Source: Trebouxia sp. TZW2008
Lineage: Eukaryota > Chlorophyta > Trebouxiophyceae > Trebouxiales > Trebouxiaceae
Direction of reading: 5' to 3'
Assembly (NCBI GenBank): GCA_002118135.1
Contig: BDIU01000148.1
Span: 1 to 64,000, forward strand
DNA: 64,000 nt
Both the position numbers and the translations under genes were made by a program. Positions 55,901 to 64,000 of this stretch are shown piece after piece; the first letter of the stretch is position 1; each line of letters starts with the position of its first letter. The notes under the pieces were generated by a model. The model saw only the letters and a program-made list of their open reading frames with translations. It did no database searches and was not told the origin of the DNA.

Positions 55901-57375
55901 CCCAATGCTGCTGACGCCTGACAAAACCGTCAGTTTTGCATACAGGCCGCAGGCTAGCAGGCATGAAATGCAACAAAACTTTGTGCTAACTGGCATAGCA
56001 TCAGAGCTGCATATTCATTCATTCGTTCGTTCATTCATTCATTTCATTGTAAACGTGGGCTAGGCAGGCTCAGCAGGCCCATCTAGGTATGTACAGAAGC
56101 AATCAACTGTCTCCAACCATTTCGATCATGTGCTAACCTAAACCATTTATATTGGATGCTCAGCTAGCACACAGCTTTCTTGCATGTGGTTTTTTAACAC
56201 GCTTCACCTGTACAGATGTTTGTGTGGTATATCCCGCAATCACTTGCTTGCAAGCACCTTCAGATGACGTTGACACTGCACATTTCTGGCAGGGGAGCCT
56301 CATCAGGAGTGGGCTTTGCCACTCCCATAGACTCTGTCAAGGGTTTGATTGATCGAATTCTCAAATTTGGACGAGTCATACAGCACGCATGTATCTTTAC
56401 AGAAGTTGGTGACAGCTTATTTGCACATTTCCAGGCAGGGGAGCATCATCAGGAGTGGGCTTTGCAATTCCCGTAGACTCAGTGAAGGGTTTGGTAGATC
56501 AGATTCTCAAGTTTGGGCGAGTCATACGGCCTGTTTTGGGTATCACCATTGCACCTCCCCAGACTGTAAGGCAACTAGGGCTGGATGGGATCCTGGTGCT
56601 AGAAGCTCCTTCTGGGAGCCCTGCCAACCAAGCTGGAATTAAGGGCACATTCAGGTTGGTAAACTTTGACTTGTAATCAATCAGAATGTGAAACAGACAC
56701 AAGGTTGGGTCTGCCCAACAAGTTTGAGCATGGGCAGTGCTTCATGTTTTGCCACATGTTGCATCTGCATGGCTTGCATCACTGTACAGCAAACTCTCAT
56801 CGTAAGGACACTCGCTCTAAGGACACGCCCAATGTGCGGACAATGCCATTGGTGCCTAATTTCTGCATTCTGACTGCAGTGGGTCCTCTGAGTAAGGACA
56901 GCTTGTTGTAAGGACAAATTTCTTGGTGACCAATGCAGTCGTTACAAAGAGAGTTCACTGTACAAGCTTCCCATATGATAGGCATGCTTGCATTGACAGC
57001 TTGCCTTGCAGTCTGTGAGCAAAAGTTTCAAAGTGCTTAACCTGCTGGTGTGCATGCTTTGCTCTGGCTGACTCAACTGCCACTTGATGATAATTTGGCT
57101 TATTGTGTGTAAATGGCGAACATAGGTGATCATTGTATGCCCTACACTGCAGGGATAACTCTGGCAAGCTAGTATTAGGTGACATACTGACAGGGATTAA
57201 CGGGAAGGCTATCAAGCTTCAGAAGGACTTGTTTGGCGCCCTAGATGACTTGAAGCCCGGTGACACAGTACAGTTAGACATTGTCAGGGAAGGAAAGCAG
57301 GATCAAGTCTCTGTAACTCTTGGCGAGCGAAGTGATCCTACAGCAACAGCAAATGGTGCCATTGGACCTGATTAG
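52977..57375 (+). CDS. DEG1: DEG1-type (HtrA/DegP family) serine protease, chloroplast thylakoid lumen
   Basis: Exons: 52977-53153, 53248-53370, 53550-53649, 54013-54179, 54619-54829, 55356-55487, 56435-56654 and 57153-57375 (TAG); all join in frame, about 450 residues. The N-terminus is Arg/Cys/Gln-rich as in chloroplast transit peptides, then a hydrophobic stretch ends in AAPAQA, a typical lumenal cleavage site (exon 2). The S1C protease domain begins [11 protein letters not shown]. The triad is visible: His in TNYHVIRG, Asp in DKDIAVLQL, Ser in NPGNSGGVL. One PDZ domain follows ([28 protein letters not shown]), ending [12 protein letters not shown]. Length and order match plant DEG1, which degrades damaged photosystem II and other lumenal proteins. 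The ATG at 52977 has an internal optional intron (GTGAGC at 52987 to CAG at 53040) that keeps the frame. Chloroplast targeting is inferred. Confidence 0.93.
56026..56044. repeat. ATTC/GTTC tetranucleotide microsatellite
   Basis: Short run of ATTC and GTTC units in a DEG1 intron. Confidence 0.85.
56279..56380 (+). pseudogene. Decayed tandem copy of a DEG1 exon start
   Basis: This segment repeats 56424-56525, the acceptor and first part of the seventh DEG1 exon, 145 bp upstream ([20 protein letters not shown] against [20 protein letters not shown]). The reading frame is still open, but the in-frame acceptor TTCCAG has become TTCTG and the copy stops at GTCATA without a donor. It therefore sits in the intron as a relic. 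Confidence 0.9.
56787..56960. mobile_element. MITE copy 2, pogo-like termini, in DEG1 intron
   Basis: 174 bp bounded by TA on both sides. The left end reads CAGCAAACTCTCATCGTAAG and the right end, on the opposite strand, CAGTGAACTCTCTTTGTAAC: inverted termini matching at about 15 of 20 positions. This is the form of small non-autonomous Tc1/mariner-pogo elements. Related along its length to 27925-28094. No coding capacity. Confidence 0.88.
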
Positions 57376-57831
57376 TCTACTAGATTTTCATGTCAGATAC
57401 CCTTTCCACTTGCTGACAGTTGATTTGATTATAGTGCAGTAAAAGCTAAGTCATTGCAAGTAATAGCATTCCTCAGATGTGGTTGCTGTCCAGTCAGGTT
57501 ATACACGGCTCATGCCATCTGTGTGTCTGGTAGGTTGAGTGTGTGGATTCATGATGGCTTGTCAGTCATGTCATGTCCAGTCCCTTGCGCAGATATGTCC
57601 GCTTCAGACAAAGCATCGTTGTATGATGCAGTCAGCACCCTGTGTAGTCAATCACTTTCGGTTTGTGGAGTCTTGTCAGCAATGAGTAGTTGCTCTTTTG
57701 CCCTCATCAATGGCCCCGCCGTTGCCTGCTTGTACAGCCTGCGGATACACCCAATCTGACGCCAACGTTCAGTCATTTTCACGCTGATCGTCGTGAGTTG
57801 GTGTGCTCAAGCAGGACTTCATGCAGCGCAG

Positions 57832-58198
57832 TCACCTGTAGCTTTCCACAGCCAGGGGCCGTGGGTTTTGAGGCGTGCTGGGCGCGGCGTTCCACAGGCG
57901 GAACGATAATTGCACATCCCAGCCCCCTTTTAGGCGTTGTATCTCGCTAGACAGCTTCTCGATGGTCTTCAACGCTTCCTGCAGGTCAACCAGGGTCGGG
58001 CTACGACAGCTGCGGGTTCGACTGGCCGCAGGTGCTGCTTACACTGGCTTCGGCTGCACTGCTTTCGGTCGCCTCATTCTCTAAGCGCTTTTTGAAGGCC
58101 AGCAGCTGTTCTTTCAAAGCCGGGACAACGTCCGGTCGTGAGGACATGGCTGGACGGCTTGCGAAGTTGCCTGCAAAATGTGATGGTGCGGAGCTCAT
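57832..58198 (-). CDS. Small coiled-coil protein, unrecognised
   Basis: Two exons join in frame on the minus strand: 58198-58043 and 57978-57832 (TGA), about 100 residues. It starts MSSAPSHFAGNF, then VVPALKEQLLAFKKRLENE and, across the intron, EALKTIEKLSSEIQRLKGGW, which together make one long charged helix likely to form a coiled coil. The size and shape resemble small subunits of multi-protein complexes, but I recognise no family. A GTGACT donor-like site just before the stop means a further exon is possible. A second ATG (58144) is in frame downstream. Confidence 0.6.
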
Positions 58199-58691
58199 CA
58201 CGGTCAAGTCGAGCGTTATTTTAACGCCTTCAAGATAACGCTTACAGGGCACGCTGATTTGAGCGCAAAGCGTATTAGCGTAGTTGTAAGTTAAGCTTTG
58301 ACTTCGATCCCTCAGCAGTTGTCCGCTACTTCGGGGCATAACAGTTTGACACAGGGACACATGCTTGTCGCAAATAGCCATCTGGGTAGGTCTGAAGTGT
58401 CAGCCCAAGCGCTTGTGCTGATCGGGGGGTTGTGCATGCTCTAGCGAGTGCAAGCCGGCAAGATCTGTGCGGTGCTCAGGTAAGCTTGCAAACGTCAATG
58501 CAGTGAACGCTCCGGCTTTGCGCGCAGCAACACTGCCGGTCGACTCAGCCCGCGCACTGTCACCGATGGCTCCTTCACCTATGATGCCCCTCCTGCAGGC
58601 CACTGGCATAGTCAAGACGCTTGAGTAGTGTTTTGATATTAGATAGACCCGTTTTGAAGTAGCGGCGCTCACGCTAGGCGTAGCTGCATAG
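58199..58691. other. Divergent intergenic region; weak minus-strand frame
   Basis: Lies between the start codons of the small coiled-coil gene and the + strand aftiphilin-like gene. A minus-strand frame at 58672-58400 (90 codons, with ARAESTGSVAARKAGAFTAL) has organised composition and could be a 5' exon of the coiled-coil gene or a separate short peptide; no splice link was found. Confidence 0.4.
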
Positions 58692-61600
58692 ATGAACGAT
58701 GATCATGGTACGTTATGTTGCTTACTGTAACACTAAACTCACCCATGCTAGAATTGAAGCTGCACACAGTGTGACAACTTAAGCAGAAACCCAGCAGCCT
58801 GCATGCTGCTCAAAATTGGTTGTGCTGCATTTGCAACACCCTCGCCTCTTGTTGCCATACTGCCTATACTATGCAGGCTCAGGCAGTGCAAGCCCTGCTG
58901 GGACAGGTCAAAACCCAGCAAACTTGGCTGGTGTTTCTAGGCAGACCTCCAATGAAGAAGCACCATTCACCTTGAATGACTTGCAGTCAGATCTGTCCGG
59001 TGTATCAGATGCCTTGCATGAGAAGCAATCCCGACCTTCTCAGGATGTCAATTATACACACGACGGTTTGCGTACCAATGCAGACAGCCTTCATGCTTTT
59101 CCACAGAGCACAGCACATCAGCATGAGCTGCACTCTGGCATAGGGAGGAACCACAGCGGCAGCTCTCATGACGCACAGCCACATGTTCAGCATCTCGGCC
59201 CTGGGAACGGTGTAGGAACAGCAGCGTCGCCATCACAGGCTTCCTACCCAGATCTTGCTACTGACCAGTCAGAGAATTACATGCTTGCGTCAGAGCGCGC
59301 TGCATCTGGTGATCAGCTTGGGCAGATGCACACCTCGTTGGGCGGTCATTCCGCTACAGGAGCATCGAGTCAAGATACAACTAAAACTGCTGTGCCTCAG
59401 CAGGCAAGTACCAATGATGACTGGGCAGACAGGCCTTTTGATGCCTCAGCACAGCAGGCTTCCAACGCAAATGCGGACAGAACTTTTGGTCCACCGCAAA
59501 CGTCAGCACAGCATTATAGCTCAGCAGATAGTCATGCTAATCAAGCCGCAATTGCCTTTGCACCTGCTGCTGAAGATGAATGGGCAGACATGACCTTTCC
59601 AGAAGATGAACCATCAGCTGCGGGTCCAAGCACACGTCATGATGTGCACTCACCTGATGCTGCCATGGCAGCAAGCAAAAGCTCCTTGAACACAGCACAC
59701 AGCATGCAAGGCAACAGCAATGATAGCGGTGGGCAAGACGCAAACGCTCAGCAAGCACATTCAGCAGCTGCGGGACTTGCGACAGCCCTCAGTAAAAGCA
59801 CAGCAGATTTGATGCCATCAGCGCAACAGCCTGCTGATGCTTCTGGTTCTGCTACTGCTGAAGCACATGACAAACCCGACAGTGCTGACACCAGCAAGAA
59901 GGGCTTTGACCAGGACCAACCCAGTTTTCAACAGTCAACACCAGCGCCCAGTGCATCAGGTCACAGTGAGGCTGCTGTGCATGCTGACATATCAGCTGCA
60001 GTAGAAGAGGACTGGGCAGATGTTGCATCTTCAGAAGTGGCAGCTGCAGCAGATGACGAGTGGGCAGATGCTGCATTTTCAGAAGCAGCTGCAACAGATA
60101 ACAGTTGGGCAGAGGCGGCCTTTTCAGAAGCGACAGCAGCAGATGCTGTGCATGTCAGTACATCAGCAGCACCAGCAGATGATGAGTGGTCAGATGCTGC
60201 GTTTTCAGAAGCAGCAGCAGCAGGTAATGTACAGCAACCAGAAGGCGCTGATCTCCATCCCGATCAGCCAGAAGCACACAGAGCCTTGCTCCCTGGCAAT
60301 CGTGATGATCATGCAGACCCTGCCAAGCAGCTGGAGCAGCAGCACCACCAGACAAATGTAGATAGCAGTGGCAGTGGCATTGAGGTGAGGAGTCAGCATC
60401 ACCCTGCCTCAACCCAGCGCAAAGACAGCTCAGGTAGCAAGGCAAGCTTTGATGACAACACTGACGCTATGGTGGAGGGGAGTCAGCATGCCGAAGCATC
60501 AACCCAACATCAAGACAGTCCAGCTAGCAATGCAAGTTTTGGTGATGATACTGCTGATGCTAAGCAGCCTGCAGCAGATGAAAATCAGTTGGAGGGTGAG
60601 CAACCCACAGCCTCAACACAGCACCAAGATGCTGTGGGTAGCAATGCAAACTTTGGTGACAACGCTGACGCAAAGGTGGAGGGTCAGCATGCCCAAGCAT
60701 CCACTGAACATCAAGACAGTCCAGCTGGCAATGCAAACTTTGGTGAGGACAGTGCTGCTGTTGAGCACTCTGTAGCTGATGATGATTGGGGCGATGATGA
60801 CTTCGGCGACTTCAATGATGGTGCTGGTCAAGAAGGTGGTGATGATGATGGGTTTGGCGACTTCAATGAAGCTGATACAGGGGCTGCTGTTGAGGCTGGT
60901 GCAGCTGCTATTGCTCCTGACAGTCAGTCACAACCGCAGCAACAACAAAAAGTGGCAGTGGCACCTGTAGGTGAGAACGACGCTCAACAGAACTCAAAGC
61001 CCGTCACGCCGCTGCTGAGAGTGATGCTGATCCTCTCACCGGTTTTCTCCCTCTGCATGCATGCTGGAACAGCAGTGACCTGCTGCTGTTACAACTGCCA
61101 GGCTCAACTTTGAAAGTATAGTGCAATGCGCCACTTATTGATTGAACTTCATGCAGCTGAGAGTGTGGTACCAAGCTTCTTACGTGTCATGATGGCAAGC
61201 CTGTTCTGAGCTTCAGGTCAACAACAGCGCGGCAAGCCTGTTCTGAGCTTCAGGTCAACAACAGCATGACTTACCCATGCAAGACCTACAGCAACAGTGC
61301 CAGTGATGCATACACAACTCCAGTCTTTGCAATTGACGCACACCTTCAAACACTGTGTTATTACTGCAGAGCAACTCAAAGCGGCAGAGCACTCCCCGCT
61401 CTCACTGTTGCTCAAAACAGACAGCAGCAATCTGCCATCACTCATACAGCAGCTGTTACAACCATTGGCAGGCCCCTTCAGGGTACCCCCCCACCCTCCC
61501 TCAGGGTCAGACTCCACCCATAACAGCCATCACAATCGAGATGCGCTGCTGGAATTGCATGTCCAACAGGTCATGCGGGCTCCAAAGCAGCAGCAGTTGG

Positions 61601-63814
61601 CGACTGCTGGCTTGCTTGGGCAGCCTGCGCTGGACAGCGGCTGTGCTGCTGCACCTTCCCTCAACCGCTCCAGGGTGAGTTCACTGGCCTTTTGAGCGTG
61701 AACATGGGATGCTCTGCTGCACTTACATGTCTAACAAGTCATGCGGGCTCTCAAGCAGCAGCAACTGGCAACTACTGGCTTGCTTGGACAGCCTGCAGTT
61801 GACAGTGGCTGTGCTGCTGCACCTTCTCTCAACCGCTCCAGGGTGAGTTCATTGGCCTTTTGAGCATCCACCCGGGATGCTCTGCTGCAATTAAATGTCT
61901 AACAAGTCATGCAGGCTCCAAAGCAGCAGCAACTGGTGACTGCTGGGGTGCTTGGGCAGTCAGCAATTGACAGTGGCTGCGCTGTTGCACCTTTTCTAAG
62001 TTGCTTCAGAGTGACTCCAATGGCTTATTGGACGCAAAAGGTGGTACTGACCATGCTGGTGGTGATGAAGATAGCAACAGCAACGGGGACAACAGCCAAC
62101 AATGTCAAACTGGTATGATTGTTGACAGCAGTTCAAGTTATTACCAGCAGAAAAAGTGATGATCATAGCAACAGTAATGATCATTCTTTATTCTTCTGCT
62201 AATGACACTTGTGCGTTGCTGACAGTCACGGCATCACTGTACAATACATCTTGAGCTGCTGCCGTGCCGCACAAGTTGTTGTGCGGCTGACAGATCCTTC
62301 CATGACTCACATGTGCAATCAGCCTCATGCTGTTCAAGACGCAGTCAATGCCATCTGTGAATGCAGAAGGCATGCCACTTTAGCAAGGTATTCAACCGCC
62401 AGCAATTTGTGGGGATGCCACCAGCTCCAGGTACATATCAGCAAGCACAGCCATGCTGCTGATAGACACAGTGGGATCATATACACATGCAACTTGTTTC
62501 ACAAAGGAATAGTCCATGCTCTGTTTGTTGATCACAGTTGCATCAATAAGTTCAGACCATGAGCAGCAGATGTCAGGTATTGATTCTTCACTTACAGGTG
62601 AATGGCTGCCAAGTTCTAAGGATTTTGTTACAGTTTTCACTGTAACGATATGGCAGGTGAGTAGGAGGGTCGAGCATGGGTCAAGGGGGTGTGTTTGCCT
62701 GCCGGCTTGGGAGTTGACAATACACATGTTGTTTACCACTGTGGTGGAATGGGTAACATCTCGTCTACCAATTTGATGGAACCCACTGTAAGCATGTGTT
62801 CCCAGGTGGGTGGGAGGGATTGGCAGGGGTCAAGGGGGGATGTGCGCTTGCTAGCTCGTTTAGGGCTGAGCCAGGCAGGCCTCCAGGATGAGAGGGACGC
62901 ACAGCAAAAAGCCCTGGCTGCCAAAACACGCTGGCGCCGCAAGTCATCCTCTCAAGGTGCCGTTCTTCGCATCTGACTGACTCATACAATAGCGTTCGCA
63001 AGGCACCATATACCGCGAATGGACCCTTGCGTGCACCCTTGACTGCTGTAGACAGCACGCAAACAAAAGCCCTGGCTGCCAAAAAGCGCTGGCGCCCCAA
63101 ACCACGCTCTCAGGGTGCTTTGTCACCTGCTTCTGTGCAGCTACTATGGTTTCAGATGCAGGAATGCATCCTATTTATAGCATCAAGGATGACAAAGCTT
63201 GCTGCAGCTGTCCACTTGCAACTTTGACTTTTGTGGACAGCGTGCAAATACATAATTTCCCCGTCTTTGTGTGCAGCTAGGATTCTCACCAGGCCTTCTG
63301 ACATGATAGCCTCCTGATTTTTTGCAACTGTCATAGCAAAACGCCCGAGGCAAGCTAAGGCATCAGTGTAAGGGCATCGTGCTAGTTGCAAGGCTTCCTA
63401 TTCTCAGACAATTGCTGATGCTAGAGTGGAAACAGTGACGCCTTTCATCAGTGCTTTTGAAGTGGTCCAGCTTGTGAACAGACTTGGTTGCCCAAAGACA
63501 GCTGCTTGGTGACTATACGTACCTAGCAAGGCCTTTGAGCCCAACTAGCATGCGTTATTATGTATGTATGTATGTAAGGGCATCAGGCACGACAAGGGTG
63601 CAGCAGGTGTCAGGGCAGCTGCCCTGGTTGCATCTCAGGGGTTGAGCAATAATGTTGCATGAAGGCCTCACACATTGCAGGGACAAATCAGGCGTCAGAG
63701 CTGATGCCTGTGTTTGCTGCTGAGTCGCCCACCAGGGCCACTGAGGTGCAAGGCGCCCTCTTTGCCGCCCACTCTGCCCACATTGACCCCCACTACCTTG
63801 ACACTGTCCCCCAG
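58692..63814 (+). CDS. Acidic aftiphilin-like trafficking protein (3' end unresolved)
   Basis: Exon 1 is tiny (58692-58707, MNDDHG) and joins in frame to a very long exon from 58877 to about 60970 or beyond. The protein is disordered and acidic, with five W-containing repeats (DEWADAAFSEAAA type, 60.0-60.2 kb), four repeats of the ASTQHQDSPASNASFGDD type (60.4-60.75 kb), and two copies of FGDFN in DDDFGDFNDG and DDGFGDFNEA. DFGDF-type acidic phenylalanine motifs bind the ear domains of AP-1 gamma adaptin and GGAs, as in aftiphilin, gamma-synergin and epsinR, so a clathrin/AP-1 trafficking role is inferred. Near 61.0 kb the best continuation (ESDADPLTGFLPLHACW, SSDLLLLQLPG) is in another frame, so an intron or a frameshift is present. 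Likely later exons include those near 61.30-61.67, 61.74-61.84, 61.91-62.01, 62.86-62.95 and 63.68-63.81 kb. Confidence 0.65.
61195..61265 (+). repeat. Adjacent direct repeat, about 35 bp x 2
   Basis: GGCAAGCCTGTTCTGAGCTT followed by CAGGTCAACAACAGC occurs twice, head to tail with two bases between. Each copy ends an acceptor-like CTTCAG. Confidence 0.9.
61548..62014 (+). repeat. Tandem triplication of an exon with its intron
   Basis: Three units of about 173 bp, each starting ...AACAAGTCATGC(A/G)GGCTC and coding for MRAPKQQQLATAGLLGQPALDSGC-like peptides, then a GTGAGT or GTGACT donor at about 61.67, 61.84 and 62.01 kb. Copies 1 and 2 are closest; copy 3 has diverged (VTAGVLGQSAIDS) and its donor is weaker. 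Confidence 0.88.
62650..63120 (+). repeat. Duplicated block near 3' end of aftiphilin-like gene
   Basis: AAAGCCCTGGCTGCCAAAA.CGCTGGCGCC occurs at about 62.91 and 63.07 kb (KALAAKTRWRRKSSSQG and KALAAKKRWRPKPRSQG), 160 bp apart. Upstream, GGTGGGTGGGAGGG..GGGTCAAGGGGG words near 62.66 and 62.80 kb are also paired. The two coding-like copies are in the same frame relation to flanking splice words. Confidence 0.75.
63555..63577. repeat. TATG tetranucleotide microsatellite
   Basis: About five TATG units. Confidence 0.85.
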
Positions 63815-63975
63815 GTACCCCTCTTTCCCATCAGCCCCGCTGTCATGCTGCTCAAACTTGATGCACATGCGCATGCAGCTTGCACCGGGCTTTTGAGCAC
63901 AGTGTCAGTGGCTTGTGTCTAACAGCAGCATCTGCTCAAACTGAGCCCCACTACCTTGACAGTACAGCCAAGGCA

Positions 63976-64000
63976 CCCCCCCCCCCCCCCCCCCCCCCCC
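63976..64000. other. Homopolymer C run at window end
   Basis: The last 25 bases are all C. It follows a partial repeat of the exon sequence at 63.79 kb (CCCCACTACCTTGAC). It may be a true poly-C tract in the intron, or a sequencing artefact at a read or contig end. Confidence 0.9.

Overview
This 64 kb window is nuclear DNA from an intron-dense eukaryote, most likely a chlorophyte green alga. The supporting signs are GT-AG introns roughly every 100-200 coding bases, a chloroplast-lumen DEG1-type protease that closely follows the land-plant enzyme, plant-type telobox words (CCCTAAA) near 13.97 and 53.95 kb, and CAG/CTG-rich coding DNA. A trebouxiophyte is a guess from overall style. There is no prokaryotic operon, rRNA, tRNA or CRISPR array that I can support. 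Exon positions were read by eye from splice signals, frame continuity and protein family patterns; no search was run.

Layout. (1) 0.2-9.1 kb, + strand: the 3' part of a long coiled-coil protein ending in a CK1-like kinase domain; its coiled coil is built from a tandem array of eleven near-identical 43-codon exons. (2) 11.1-19.6 kb, +: a large unrecognised helical protein with an Ala/Pro-rich linker and two big palindromes. (3) 21.9-24.7 kb, -: an unrecognised Ser/Gln-rich, probably nuclear protein. (4) 25.2-31.6 kb, +: cytosolic peptide:N-glycanase (PNGase) with a PUB domain at its C-terminal side. (5) 32.9-35.3 kb, -: a Crinkler-like protein with a PD-(D/E)xK nuclease-like segment and a degenerate kinase segment. 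(6) 35.3-39.5 kb: no confident gene. (7) 39.5-42.2 kb, +: a lung-7TM/GPR107/TMEM87-type membrane protein. (8) 42.9-43.4 kb, -: RNA polymerase I/III subunit AC19 (RPAC2). (9) 43.9-52.3 kb, -: an inverted, decayed paralogue of gene 1, which supplies the 5' exons that gene 1 lacks in this window. (10) 53.0-57.4 kb, +: DEG1-type thylakoid-lumen serine protease. (11) 57.8-58.2 kb, -: a small coiled-coil protein. (12) 58.7-63.8+ kb, +: an acidic aftiphilin-like trafficking protein running toward the window end, which finishes in a run of C.

The genes do not form one pathway. The strongest shared theme is structural: at least six loci carry short tandem duplications (about 60-220 bp) that copy an exon or a splice-site edge. 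In the kinase gene the copies are maintained as real exons; in PNGase and DEG1 the extra copy has lost its splice signals; in the aftiphilin-like gene three copies sit side by side. Two large near-perfect palindromes and two copies of one TA-flanked MITE add to a picture of active small-scale rearrangement.
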